Below, piece by piece: positions 16,462-25,012 of a DNA stretch of 55,298 nucleotides. Origin of the DNA: Candidatus Zhuqueibacterota bacterium (GTDB lineage Bacteria > Zhuqueibacterota > Zhuqueibacteria > Thermofontimicrobiales > Thermofontimicrobiaceae); contig JADHVV010000006.1 in assembly GCA_016783825.1 (NCBI GenBank), positions 1 through 55,298 of the forward strand, given 5' to 3'. Numbering within the stretch: the first letter of the stretch is position 1; every line of letters begins with the position of its first letter. A program made the position numbers and the translations under genes. A model generated the notes under the pieces. It saw nothing but the letters and a program-made list of their open reading frames with translations, was not told the origin of the DNA and ran no database searches.

Positions 16462-17607
16462 ATGTACAAAACGCATTTTTTAACAGCCTTGTCTCTTCTC
16501 ATTTTCTCGGCAGCCGGTTTTACTTCCCAAATCAAAAAGATCACTTTATCTGAATTGCACGCAAAAGCGGATCTGATCTTAATGGCGGAAGTTACAGAAG
16601 TGGTTGAAGATGGAAATCTTGATCATGTTACCATCAGGGCTGATGTGTTTCTCAAAGGCAAAAGTTCTCAGACAGTCTTTACTTTTACTCTAGTCACCCG
16701 TGGCGGATTAAAGGATTTTGATCCTTCTCTTAAAAAAGGAGACACCGGGGTCTTTTTCCTGAAACTCGGCAATAAACATGGGCTAGTGGAGAAAGCCTAT
16801 TGGGGCAGCATTGCCACGTTTCAGAAAAACCACTTTGATTTAACAGATCATAAAGCTGGAAAAATCCCAACGATTATCACAAGTGTAAGTCAACCGGATA
16901 CCACAGCAAAAAAATGGCTGATTTTAGAGAACGAACTTTACAAATTTCTTCGAGTTGGTTTTGGACATGAGAAAGAACAGGGACAGGGATTGTACGTATT
17001 TTCCAAAAAATATTCAGTATGGTTGAAGATTGAACAAGTAAGCATTCTTAACGCAGTATTTGGCAGCAGCCCGACTTTCGAACAATGTAGAAAAGCAAAC
17101 GTGCCACCTCCATCTGTGGGCTGGGATTTCAGACCTTTCAAAAAGGATGATTTCATCCACATGCCGATTCGGTATTATGATTTTGTCTCTTTTCCTAACA
17201 ATATTGCCTTTGACAAAAAAACAGGACTTTGGATTCTTTCTTTCATGTCTGGTTGGGATATCAAAGGAGCAAAAACAGTTCTAAAATTCAAGGATGCTGA
17301 TCTTGAGACAGCATTTAAAAAAGTGAAAATCGGGGCTGCACCGTGTAAAATAATTAATGAATCAGATTTAAGCCAGGTAACTGCCCCCGCTGACTCATCC
17401 GTTGCAATCAACCTTTCTTCATCGCTCGATACTTGGCGTTCTTTTCGCATCAAACATGGACTTGTAAAGAACCTCGAAGAATATGAACGTGGATTTCGAA
17501 AAGGATTTACCAGCCCGCCAAGACTTGTGGATGGTTCGGCTGATTTCAACCTGGGACATTCTGATGGGATGCTCGCGAAAATGAAAATTTTTCCAAACAT
17601 CGAATAA
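16462..17607 (+). CDS. Secreted protein of unknown function
   Basis: 381 residues with an N-terminal Sec signal (hydrophobic LTALSLLIFSAAGF, cleavage expected near TSQ). Residues about 25-120 form a beta-rich region (LILMAEVTEVVED, VFLKGKSSQTVFTF, KGDTGVFFLKLG) of the kind seen in short exported domains that police secreted-protein quality, but I recognise no family. The C-terminal ~60 residues are distinct and charged (WRSFRIKHGLVKNLEEYERGF). GGAGA precedes the ATG. It stands alone between a repeat-rich gap and the tRNA. Confidence 0.65.
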   Translation: MYKTHFLTALSLLIFSAAGFTSQIKKITLSELHAKADLILMAEVTEVVEDGNLDHVTIRADVFLKGKSSQTVFTFTLVTRGGLKDFDPSLKKGDTGVFFLKLGNKHGLVEKAYWGSIATFQKNHFDLTDHKAGKIPTIITSVSQPDTTAKKWLILENELYKFLRVGFGHEKEQGQGLYVFSKKYSVWLKIEQVSILNAVFGSSPTFEQCRKANVPPPSVGWDFRPFKKDDFIHMPIRYYDFVSFPNNIAFDKKTGLWILSFMSGWDIKGAKTVLKFKDADLETAFKKVKIGAAPCKIINESDLSQVTAPADSSVAINLSSSLDTWRSFRIKHGLVKNLEEYERGFRKGFTSPPRLVDGSADFNLGHSDGMLAKMKIFPNIE

Positions 17608-17647
17608 TGCCGGTTTTAAAACAAAAATAAGGTTAAAAAATTTTCAC

Positions 17648-17676
17648 TTGACTTTAAAAATAAAATATATTATATT
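17648..17676 (+). promoter_or_regulatory. Sigma-70-type promoter of the tRNA gene
   Basis: TTGACT at 17648-17653, 17 bp, TATATT at 17671-17676. The predicted start is about ten bases before the mature tRNA end at 17693. Confidence 0.72.
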
Positions 17677-17692
17677 AGCGTTCCCAAAAAAT

Positions 17693-17766
17693 GGCGGCGT
17701 AGCTCAGTTGGTCAGAGCAGTGGAATCATAATCCACGTGTCCGGGGTTCGAATCCCTGCGCCGCTA
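17693..17766 (+). tRNA. tRNA with anticodon CAT (elongator Met, or Ile-CAT)
   Basis: 74 nt folding into a full cloverleaf: acceptor GGCGGCG with CGCCGCT (one G-U pair), anticodon stem GTGGA/TCCAC around loop ATCATAA (anticodon CAT), T arm with GGTTCGAAT, discriminator A, and no encoded CCA. The paired first position argues against an initiator. Elongator Met is most likely; a minor Ile tRNA modified by TilS cannot be excluded, and tilS lies just downstream. Confidence 0.93.
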
Positions 17767-17811
17767 CTCATTTATGTGATGAAATTTTGATGAAAACGTA
17801 AACTTAATATG

Positions 17812-17840
17812 AAGCCTTTCCTTTGTGAAAGGCTTTTTTG
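17812..17840 (+). terminator. Rho-independent terminator after the tRNA
   Basis: AAGCCTTTC (17812-17820), a 6-nt loop, then GAAAGGCTT and a run of T. The 9-bp stem plus T-run sits 46 bp after the tRNA. Confidence 0.85.
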
Positions 17841-17924
17841 TTACATTCTATTTTTTATTAAAAATCTTGCTAGCAGACACTTTTATAAAAACTGTTCTTT
17901 TTGATGATTTGTCATGCCCGAATG

Positions 17925-17965
17925 CCTGTATCGTTACATTATATTATAAAGGAATACAGACGATG
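17925..17965 (+). repeat. Nested mini-element E1, copy 3a (41 bp)
   Basis: Begins CCTGTATCGTTAC and ends ATACAGACGATG. The 5' tetranucleotide is TCGT and the 3' partner ACGA, both changed relative to the common CAGT/ACTG. Confidence 0.8.
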
Positions 17966-18006
17966 CCTGTACAGTTACATTATGATTTTAGGAAATACAG
18001 ACTGTG
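17966..18006 (+). repeat. Nested mini-element E1, copy 3b (41 bp)
   Basis: Abuts copy 3a directly, head to tail. Begins CCTGTACAGTTAC and ends ATACAGACTGTG, with the common CAGT/ACTG pair. Confidence 0.8.
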
Positions 18007-18142
18007 CTTCTATCGGGCATCCATTTGATTAATATTTAGGAGATCCCCGCTAAAAACATGCGACCGAAGGAAGTGCCTGCGGTGCGGGAATGACAGGCTC
18101 TCCATACACAATTTAAAAAGTGTCCGGTAGTGAATTAAAAAT

Positions 18143-19525
18143 ATGCCAACATTAATAAAAATATTTGAAACTTTTCTCGCCCAACATCACCTAATAAAAT
18201 CTAATGATTACCTGTTAATCGCTGTCTCGGGTGGCGTGGATTCGGTTGTTCTGTTGGATTTACTGTTTCAATTAAAAGATAAGCTAAAATTAAAACTTGA
18301 AGTGATCCATTTAAATCATGGCATCAGGGAGGAAGAAGCACTTCGGGATGCAAAATTCGTGGAACAGCTTGTGAAAAAATATCAACTTCCACTTGTATTA
18401 GAAAAAGTAAATGTGCCCGATTTTTCAAAGCAACATCGTTTGTCAGAAGAGGAAGGCGCCCGCGTATTAAGATACCGCTTTTTTAAATATATTTTAGGCG
18501 AAACAGGCGCCGATTGGGTGGCGCTGGGGCATCATGCGGATGACCAGGTGGAAACTGTGCTTGATCATTTTATGCGCGGCAGTGGGATAAAAGGGCTTTG
18601 CGGGATGCCATTCAAAAGGGATAAATATTTGCGTCCACTGCTCTATGTAACACGAAAAGAAATTGAAACTTATGCCGATGATTTGTCGTTAGAGTACTTA
18701 ATTGATTCCACAAATGAAATGGTAAAATATCGAAGGAACCGGATTCGGCATGAATTAATTCCACAGATAAAAGAGCATTTTAATCCGGGGATTAATACTG
18801 TTGTATTAAGGACTGCTGCAATAGCCGATGAAGTTGAAGAGTACCTGTGTTCACAAGCGCAAACAGCGCTGGATGAATGTTTGATTTATTTAAAAAAAAA
18901 TAAAATAATACTTGATATTGATTCATTTTTGAATTATTTTACCGTAATTCAAAAATATGTTCTATTCCAAATATTGGAAAAGTGGCAGGTAGATCGTTCT
19001 TTATTAACTACGGAAAAAATCGATCGGGTATTGAAGCTGGTGCAAAATCGAAAGCCGGGTAAAAAGATTTTTCTCGATTCGAATAAATCAGTTCAAATCG
19101 ATCAAAATAAAATTGTTTTTTTTAAAACAAAACCTTCTGATTTTGAATTTGAGATAAAAAAGAATATTGAATACAGTTTGCCTCAAAGTAATTTGAAATT
19201 TATTGCAGAGGATATCGATACGGAATCCTTGCCACAGAATTTTTTAACCGATCCAAATATCGAATACATCGATGCTGAAAAAATTATTGGCAAACTGAAA
19301 ATTCGTAATTTCAGAGTAGGCGATAAATTTCGTCCCCTAAATATGAAGGGAATGAAAAAAGTTTCTGATTATTTTACAGATGAAAAAGTCCCCTTGCACA
19401 TGAGAAATGAAATCCCGATACTGGTTTGCGATTCCGGTATTATCTGGATTATCGGTTACCAAATAGACAATAGCTACAAGATTAGTGATGCATCAAAATT
19501 AATTTTAAAACTTCAAGTTAAGTAA
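18143..19525 (+). CDS. tilS: tRNA(Ile)-lysidine synthase
   Basis: 460 residues. The PP-loop ATP pyrophosphatase motif SGGVDS is at residues 29-34, followed by HLNHGIREEEA, LGHHADDQVETVL and the central NxxxxYxRNRIRHELIPQ region. The C-terminal ~90 residues (KLKIRNFRVGDKFRP, then SDYFTDEKVP) are the TilS C-terminal domain. The enzyme converts C34 of tRNA-Ile(CAU) to lysidine so that it reads AUA. First gene of a housekeeping run tilS-hpt-ftsH-folP-cdaA. No strong ribosome site is visible before the ATG. Confidence 0.95.
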   Translation: MPTLIKIFETFLAQHHLIKSNDYLLIAVSGGVDSVVLLDLLFQLKDKLKLKLEVIHLNHGIREEEALRDAKFVEQLVKKYQLPLVLEKVNVPDFSKQHRLSEEEGARVLRYRFFKYILGETGADWVALGHHADDQVETVLDHFMRGSGIKGLCGMPFKRDKYLRPLLYVTRKEIETYADDLSLEYLIDSTNEMVKYRRNRIRHELIPQIKEHFNPGINTVVLRTAAIADEVEEYLCSQAQTALDECLIYLKKNKIILDIDSFLNYFTVIQKYVLFQILEKWQVDRSLLTTEKIDRVLKLVQNRKPGKKIFLDSNKSVQIDQNKIVFFKTKPSDFEFEIKKNIEYSLPQSNLKFIAEDIDTESLPQNFLTDPNIEYIDAEKIIGKLKIRNFRVGDKFRPLNMKGMKKVSDYFTDEKVPLHMRNEIPILVCDSGIIWIIGYQIDNSYKISDASKLILKLQVK

Positions 19526-19546
19526 TTGTTCAACGTATTAACAATT

Positions 19547-19662
19547 GTCATTCTGAGGGAGCTTGCGACCGAAGAATCCCGTTTTTTATAAAACATTTTT
19601 TTTAATATTACGAGATTCTTCACTTCCCAACATCACCCTCCACCTCCCACGTTCAGAATGAC
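19547..19662. repeat. GTCATTCTGA palindromic repeat (family H2), copy 1
   Basis: Begins GTCATTCTGAGGGAGC and ends GTTCAGAATGAC, with inner GAAGAATC/GATTCTTC arms. Wider arms GTAATTGTTCA and TGAACATTTAC flank it. The same unit recurs at 41285-41401 and, reversed, at 53722-53836. It fills the tilS-hpt gap. Confidence 0.8.
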
Positions 19663-19715
19663 TTCAATTCAACGAATAGCTGAACATTTACTAAGTTAAA
19701 TCAAGGAAATGTTGA

Positions 19716-20264
19716 ATGAGTAAAGCAAAATCGTTTGAGCGGGATGGTGAAAAATATGTCGAATTAATTAGTGAAGAAAAAATAAATAAACGCGTTAAAG
19801 AGTTGGCAAAACAGTTGTCTGATGATTATCGTGACAAATGTCCCATTTTAATGGGCGTTTTAAATGGCGCTTTCATTTTTTTAGCTGACCTGATCCGGGA
19901 GATGGACATCGATTGCGAAGTTGATTTCGTGAAAATATCGAGCTATGGTGGTGGAAGAGTTTCTCTCGGTTTTATTAAAAGTAAAAAAGGATTTGATAGT
20001 GATGTGGATGGACGAGATGTTATTGTTGTAGAAGATATCGCTGACTCTGGCAGATCGATAAAATTTTTAGAAAAAATGTTTGCTGGTACAAATCCTGCTT
20101 CCCTCAAATTTGTTTCGTTGTTGTTGAAGGAAGATAATGCTGTTGTTGATTTTAAATTGGATTATGTTGGATTTAATATTCCGACAAAGTTTGTTGTTGG
20201 TTACGGGCTGGATTTTGATCAGAAAGAGCGAAATCTACGTTCGATTTATGTAATAGAAGAATAA
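19716..20264 (+). CDS. hpt: Hypoxanthine phosphoribosyltransferase
   Basis: 182 residues, the usual size. The PRPP-binding motif is VIVVEDIADSGRSI (about residues 98-111), preceded by the flexible-loop region with KISSYGGGR and followed by the purine-site strands VDFKLDYVGFNIP and FVVGYGLDFDQ. It salvages hypoxanthine or guanine to IMP or GMP. Placement between tilS and ftsH is a classic bacterial arrangement. Ribosome site AAGGAA. Confidence 0.95.
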   Translation: MSKAKSFERDGEKYVELISEEKINKRVKELAKQLSDDYRDKCPILMGVLNGAFIFLADLIREMDIDCEVDFVKISSYGGGRVSLGFIKSKKGFDSDVDGRDVIVVEDIADSGRSIKFLEKMFAGTNPASLKFVSLLLKEDNAVVDFKLDYVGFNIPTKFVVGYGLDFDQKERNLRSIYVIEE

Positions 20265-20285
20265 AGTTTGGAGATAAGGAAAATT

Positions 20286-22307
20286 ATGATAGATAATAAA
20301 AACACATTCTTTGCTCAGAAAAAAAAGGAAAATCCCAAATTAAATCGAGGAAGAATGGATAAACCGAGAAAAGACAACCGAGATGACAAAGATGAAAATT
20401 TTCAATGGCAAAAAGTGTCAAAGAATTTTTTGTTCTGGCTGCTGATCATTATTGTTACAATTTGGATTTCAAAGCAATTTTCTCAAGTGGGAAAAAATGA
20501 AGTTGTAATCGACTATAAGCCTTTCAAACACTACCTTGAACAAGGGGATGTATTAAAAGTTGAAGTTCGCGGAAATGAATTATATGGCGAATTGAAGGAG
20601 CCCCGGGAAAATCCAAAAAATTACCGGGTTAATTTTACAGAATTCCTGGTGATTATGCCGGATGATTTTGATCTTGCGACAGCAGATAAATGGATTGATG
20701 AATATGGAATCGAGCTCAGTTTTAAACAGAAAAAGATGGATTGGTGGAGTTTATTATTAAGTTCCCTTCCATTTGTGCTGATCATTTTTTTCTGGTTTTT
20801 CTTGTTGCGCCGTATGCAAGGAGGCGGACAAAAAGGGATTTTCTCGTTTGGTAAATCCAGGGCAAAGTTAATGACTGAAAATAAAATCAAAGAAACTTTT
20901 GAAGATGTCGCCGGTGCAGATGAGGCGAAACAGGAACTGCGGGAAATAATCGAATTTTTACAAGAGCCGGAAAAATTTCAACGCCTCGGTGGAAAAATTC
21001 CCAAGGGCGCTTTATTATTGGGACCCCCGGGAACAGGAAAAACACTGCTGGCAAAAGCAGTGGCTGGGGAAGCTGATGTTCCTTTTTTCAGTATGTCGGG
21101 CGCTGATTTCGTGGAAATGTTTGTTGGTGTTGGCGCATCTCGTGTCAGGGATTTATTTGACCAGGGTAAAAAGAATGCGCCTTGCATCATTTTTATTGAT
21201 GAATTGGATGCTGTTGGCAGGCATCGCGGCGCCGGTCTTGGCGGCGGGCATGATGAACGTGAACAAACGCTCAACCAGCTTCTTGTGGAGATGGATGGAT
21301 TTGAATCAAACGAAGGTGTGATCTTGCTTGCCGCTACAAACAGACCAGATGTTTTGGATTCTGCCCTGTTGCGACCGGGAAGGTTTGACCGGCAGATCGT
21401 TGTTGACCGACCGGATGTCCGCGGCAGAGAAGGCATTCTGAAAGTTCATACAAAAAAAACACCACTGCATAAAAATGTTGACCTTTCTGTCCTGGCAAAA
21501 GGCACACCGGGATTTTCAGGCGCTGACATAGCGAGTATGGTGAATGAAGCCGCACTTCTCGCCTCTCGCAAGAATAAAAAAAAGATAGAAATGGAAGATC
21601 TGGAAGAGGCAAAAGACAAAGTACTGATGGGTACGGAACGCAAAAGTCTTCTTATTAGTGATGAAGAGAAGAACAATACCGCTTATCACGAGGCAGGGCA
21701 CGCACTGGTTGCATTATTAACACCCGGTTCTGATCCCGTTCATAAAGTAACGATCATTCCCAGGGGAACAGCCTTAGGTCTCACCCAGTCGCTGCCGATT
21801 GATGAGAAACACAATTATTCCAAAGATTATTGTGATCGAATGCTTATCCAGTTAATGGGAGGACGTGAGGCAGAAAAATTGGTCTTAAATCAATTGACAA
21901 CCGGGGCAGGTAACGATATTGAGCGGGCTACAGCGCTGGCAAGGAAAATGGTCTGCGAGTGGGGAATGAGTGAAAAGTTGGGTCCATTGACTTTTGGTAA
22001 AAAACAGGAAGAGATATTTTTAGGCAGAGAAATTTCACAACATCGTGATTACAGTGAGAAGACAGCACAATCAATTGATGACGAAGTTCGTACGATTGTT
22101 GAAAAAGCCTCATCCTCAGCAGAGAAGGTTTTAAGAGAAAATGTTGATAAATTACATAAAGTAGCAGAGGCTTTACTGGAGAAAGAAATTCTCGATGCCG
22201 CTGATCTCGAAGAGTTAATAAACGGAAATGGAAAACAAAACAAAAAGGAAACAAAGAAAACTCCAGCTCGAAGAAAAACTAATAAAAAAGATAAACCTGA
22301 CTCCTGA
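20286..22307 (+). CDS. ftsH: ATP-dependent zinc metalloprotease FtsH
   Basis: 673 residues from the ATG at 20286, chosen over an in-frame TTG at 20268 because AAGGA sits 5-6 bp upstream. A charged N-terminal tail is followed by TM1 (about 48-64), a periplasmic segment, TM2 (about 153-176) with RRMQGGG, AAA domain with Walker A GPPGTGKT (246-253), [10 protein letters not shown], arginine-finger RPGRFDRQ, and the zinc site HEAGH (468-472). It degrades misfolded and regulatory membrane proteins. The start lies 21 bp after the hpt stop. The lysine-rich C-terminus is typical. Confidence 0.97.
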   Translation: MIDNKNTFFAQKKKENPKLNRGRMDKPRKDNRDDKDENFQWQKVSKNFLFWLLIIIVTIWISKQFSQVGKNEVVIDYKPFKHYLEQGDVLKVEVRGNELYGELKEPRENPKNYRVNFTEFLVIMPDDFDLATADKWIDEYGIELSFKQKKMDWWSLLLSSLPFVLIIFFWFFLLRRMQGGGQKGIFSFGKSRAKLMTENKIKETFEDVAGADEAKQELREIIEFLQEPEKFQRLGGKIPKGALLLGPPGTGKTLLAKAVAGEADVPFFSMSGADFVEMFVGVGASRVRDLFDQGKKNAPCIIFIDELDAVGRHRGAGLGGGHDEREQTLNQLLVEMDGFESNEGVILLAATNRPDVLDSALLRPGRFDRQIVVDRPDVRGREGILKVHTKKTPLHKNVDLSVLAKGTPGFSGADIASMVNEAALLASRKNKKKIEMEDLEEAKDKVLMGTERKSLLISDEEKNNTAYHEAGHALVALLTPGSDPVHKVTIIPRGTALGLTQSLPIDEKHNYSKDYCDRMLIQLMGGREAEKLVLNQLTTGAGNDIERATALARKMVCEWGMSEKLGPLTFGKKQEEIFLGREISQHRDYSEKTAQSIDDEVRTIVEKASSSAEKVLRENVDKLHKVAEALLEKEILDAADLEELINGNGKQNKKETKKTPARRKTNKKDKPDS

Positions 22308-22387
22308 TAACCGGTGTTTATTTTAGAGAAGGAATTTCGATTCAGAAAATATCGAAAAATAGAATGATAATTTGTTTTAAAATAGAT

Positions 22388-22421
22388 AACCTCAACTTAT
22401 TCAGTTGGGGTTGTTTTTTTT
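22388..22421 (+). terminator. Rho-independent terminator after ftsH
   Basis: AACCTCAACT (22388-22397), 5-nt loop, AGTTGGGGTT, then an eight-T run. It ends the tilS-hpt-ftsH unit 80 bp past the ftsH stop. Confidence 0.85.
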
Positions 22422-22482
22422 GAAACCAGTTGACAATTTCAGAAACTTACAAGAAAATTGAAATGTCAAAATAATTTAAGTC

Positions 22483-22511
22483 AACCTGACCGCCTTCTTT
22501 TTGGCGGAAAT
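22483..22511. repeat. CCGCC...GGCGG hairpin element (E2-like)
   Basis: AACCTGACCGCC, short T-rich loop, GGCGGAAAT. Close relatives occur at 34911-34939, 30878-30915 and 38192-38229. The rest of the 22308-22632 gap holds only the terminator above. Confidence 0.6.
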
Positions 22512-22635
22512 TATTAAAACAAAATCAAACTAATTCCCCATGAGCAAATCATTTTCTTAATAGAAATGCGGTGTAGGAGAATTATTTTGACTGTAATTAT
22601 TTTGACCATGCTTTTTTTGTTAATAGGATGTATTG

Positions 22636-23841
22636 ATGATTGGAAATTTAAGAATTTTAAAACTTGATAATTACTCGGATGTAAAAAAAGAATTTGATCA
22701 TATCGGTGTTGATCCGGCAGGCATGTCTTTTATGGTTGCCAAAGCTTTCCAGTTAAACATCCGAGTGAGTGGATTGTCTGCGCCGGCAGCTTTAATTTTG
22801 AAACAGGAAATGTTGAGTCTTGGGGGAGATTGTGCCAATCATCGTTTGGTTCTAAAAAATGAAGTCGATTCTGTCGATGCCATTTTGATGGGGAATGTAA
22901 AAGAATTTCAAAGATTAATTCCAAAGTTAAAAAATCAGCCCTTCGGATTGAAGAAATTATCCGAAGAATTGAGTCAGTTGATTAAATTAAAAGAACAACC
23001 TTCTGCGTTTCAATTGAAGTTGAAAAATAAAACACTCGATCTGTCAGCGCGTACTCACATCATGGGAATTCTTAATGTAACACCGGATTCATTTTCGGAT
23101 GGCGGACATTTTTTAAAAACAGACGCTGCTGTTGAGCAAGGAATCAGAATGGTTGAACAAGGCGCTGACATAATTGATATTGGCGCTGAATCCACACGTC
23201 CCGGTGCGGATCCTGTTTCAGAAAATGAAGAATTGAACCGGTTGATCCCGGTAATTGAAGGAATTAAAAGGGAAGGGGACATCCCAATTTCAGTGGATAC
23301 TTACAAATCAAAAGTTGCGGAAGAAGCGATAAAAAGCGGCGCCGATATCATTAACGATATCAGCGGATTGCGTTTCGATAAAGAGATGAAAGTTATTGCA
23401 GCGAAATATGACGCGCCGGTCGTTATTATGCACATTAAAGGCGAACCAAAAAATATGCAGGTAAATCCGCATTACTACGATATGATGGATGAAATTTATA
23501 ATTATCTTGCAAAGAGTATAAAAATTGCATGGGAAGCAGGATTGAAAAATAGTATCATTGTCGATCCTGGAATTGGTTTTGGCAAACGATTGAATGATAA
23601 TTTCGAGATTTTAAGAAGACTTTCAGAATTCCATTGTCTGGGCTGTCCTATTTTAATTGGGCCTTCCCGAAAATCATTTATTGGGGATGTGCTGGATTTA
23701 CCTTCGGATCAACGAGTTGAAGGAACAGCAGCCACAGTTGCAATCGGAGTTCAAAATGGCGCACATATTGTCAGGGTGCATGATGTGAAGGAGATGAAGC
23801 GGGTTTGTATTATTGCGGATAGGTTAGTTGTGAGGGAATAG
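22636..23841 (+). CDS. folP: Dihydropteroate synthase with N-terminal extension
   Basis: 401 residues from ATG 22636 (an in-frame TTG one codon earlier is less likely). The catalytic TIM barrel starts near residue 140 with THIMGILNVTPDSFSDGG, then ADIIDIGAESTRPGA, INDISGL, VIMHIKG, DPGIGFGK and GPSRKSFIG. It joins pABA to dihydropterin pyrophosphate in folate synthesis. The ~135-residue N-terminal part (GLSAPAALILKQEMLSLGGD, then MGNVKEFQRLIPKL) is an extra domain seen in a minority of FolP proteins, with no motif I can assign. Upstream of cdaA, a pairing common in FCB-group genomes. Confidence 0.95.
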   Translation: MIGNLRILKLDNYSDVKKEFDHIGVDPAGMSFMVAKAFQLNIRVSGLSAPAALILKQEMLSLGGDCANHRLVLKNEVDSVDAILMGNVKEFQRLIPKLKNQPFGLKKLSEELSQLIKLKEQPSAFQLKLKNKTLDLSARTHIMGILNVTPDSFSDGGHFLKTDAAVEQGIRMVEQGADIIDIGAESTRPGADPVSENEELNRLIPVIEGIKREGDIPISVDTYKSKVAEEAIKSGADIINDISGLRFDKEMKVIAAKYDAPVVIMHIKGEPKNMQVNPHYYDMMDEIYNYLAKSIKIAWEAGLKNSIIVDPGIGFGKRLNDNFEILRRLSEFHCLGCPILIGPSRKSFIGDVLDLPSDQRVEGTAATVAIGVQNGAHIVRVHDVKEMKRVCIIADRLVVRE

Positions 23842-23864
23842 ATTTAGGAAAAGGTAAAGATATA

Positions 23865-23900
23865 GGTTAAGGTTAAGGTTAAGGTTAAGGTTAAGGTTAA
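23865..23900 (+). repeat. GGTTAA hexamer tandem repeat
   Basis: Six perfect GGTTAA units followed by degenerate copies to about 23930. The preceding sequence is AGG-rich. It lies in the folP-cdaA gap and is probably a slippage-generated simple repeat. Confidence 0.85.
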
Positions 23901-24056
23901 GGTCGAGATCAAGGTTAAGACAAAGGTAACATATTCGATTAAATTACAAATTTGGAATTTGTTTTTTATTACTTGGAATTTTAATAATTAAAAAAATATT
24001 CACATTGAACAAAAATATTATCAAAAATTTTTACAGAATAATAAAGAGGCTATTGA

Positions 24057-24833
24057 TTGGATTTATTTAAAATTGGATTTTTAACGGTTACCATCATCGA
24101 TGTGTTGGATATTGTTGCCATTTCTTATATTCTATATAAGCTATATTTTTTTATTCGCGGTTCGCGCGCAGCCCAGATGTTTATCGGGTTGGTTTTGATT
24201 TTAGTGGCTTCAGTATTTGTCCAGTTGATGGGAATGAGTGGGTTGAACTGGATATTTGAGAATATGCGCACTGTCTGGCTGGTTGCATTTGTAATTTTAT
24301 TTCAGCCGGAATTGCGAAGAATTTTAATCTATATTGGACAAGTACCGTTAATTCGAAAAATATTGAAAGTATCTCTTTCACGAAGATTAACTGAAGAAGT
24401 ATTAAAAGCTGCTTTGGAGTTGAGTAAAAGAGGGCTTGGCGGACTCATTGTAATTGTACAAAACACAGGCTTGAAATCCATTTTAGAAACGGGGCAAATT
24501 ATACAAGCAGAAATTTCCATTCCTTTACTGATCTCTATTTTTAATCCCCGGTCACCATTGCATGATGGCGCTGTTATTATACAAAATGAGATGATAGAAG
24601 CAGCAAAATGTATTCTCCCTTTAAGCCAGAATCCTAATCTCGACCCGAAGTTTGGCACACGCCACCGCGCTGCCCTGGGATTGTCTGAAGAAACAGATGC
24701 TGTAATAGTAATCGTCTCTGAAGAAACCGGAAAGATATCCCTAACATTTGAAGGAGAAATATATCCTGAACTTGATTATAATAGATTGCGGGAAAAGCTA
24801 AATGAGTTTGTTAAGGTATCGACGGGGATTTAA
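24057..24833 (+). CDS. cdaA: Diadenylate cyclase (CdaA/DacA type)
   Basis: 258 residues from a TTG start supported by AGAGG 8 bp upstream. Three membrane segments occupy the first ~85 residues (TIIDVLDIVAISYILYKLYF onward), then the DisA_N/DAC domain with SPLHDGAVII and RHRAALGLSEETDA, the two nucleotide-binding and catalytic motifs. It makes the second messenger c-di-AMP from ATP at the membrane. The usual Firmicute partners CdaR and GlmM are absent, as expected for FCB-type loci with folP-cdaA. Confidence 0.95.
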   Translation: MDLFKIGFLTVTIIDVLDIVAISYILYKLYFFIRGSRAAQMFIGLVLILVASVFVQLMGMSGLNWIFENMRTVWLVAFVILFQPELRRILIYIGQVPLIRKILKVSLSRRLTEEVLKAALELSKRGLGGLIVIVQNTGLKSILETGQIIQAEISIPLLISIFNPRSPLHDGAVIIQNEMIEAAKCILPLSQNPNLDPKFGTRHRAALGLSEETDAVIVIVSEETGKISLTFEGEIYPELDYNRLREKLNEFVKVSTGI

Positions 24834-24859
24834 ATGTTTAACATAGGTGGTATTTTGAA

Positions 24860-24970
24860 AAAGTAGCAGTGGCAGTTGCACAGTCTATATTTCCTTGATA
24901 AAAATAAGGTAACTGCACAGGCAGTAGCAGTAAAAAAGTGGATGGGCAATTCTTACTGCCACTTGTTGCT
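24860..24970. repeat. H1 palindromic repeat with nested element
   Basis: Left arm AAGTAGCAGTGGCAGT, right arm TTACTGCCACTTGTTGC, interrupted by E1 (24879-24921). Located 26 bp after the cdaA stop. Confidence 0.78.
24879..24921 (-). repeat. Nested mini-element E1, copy 4 (43 bp)
   Basis: On the + strand it begins CACAGTCTATA and ends ACTGCACAGG. It carries the common CAGT/ACTG pair and is inserted at the same H1 point as copies 1, 2 and 5. Confidence 0.8.
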
Positions 24971-25012
24971 TGATGCGTTTTGCTGGAACTAGAATAGATT
25001 TTATTTTCACGA

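Larger units (their letters stand above)
17914..18020. repeat. REP-like palindrome split by two tandem E1 elements
   Basis: The palindrome ends ATGCCCGA (17914-17921) and TCGGGCAT (18013-18020) lie 91 bp apart, separated by two head-to-tail 41-bp E1 copies. Removing them leaves a short ordinary hairpin. The rest of 18021-18142 holds only degenerate repeat-like sequence (GCGACCGAAGGAAG, GCGGGAATGAC). Confidence 0.75.

Noticed and set aside
17693-17766. Initiator tRNA-fMet
   Set aside because: The first acceptor pair is formed (G-U) and the anticodon stem lacks the three G-C pairs of initiators.
17825-18028. 67-codon open frame after the tRNA
   Set aside because: It starts in the terminator and runs through the tandem E1 copies, so it is not a gene.
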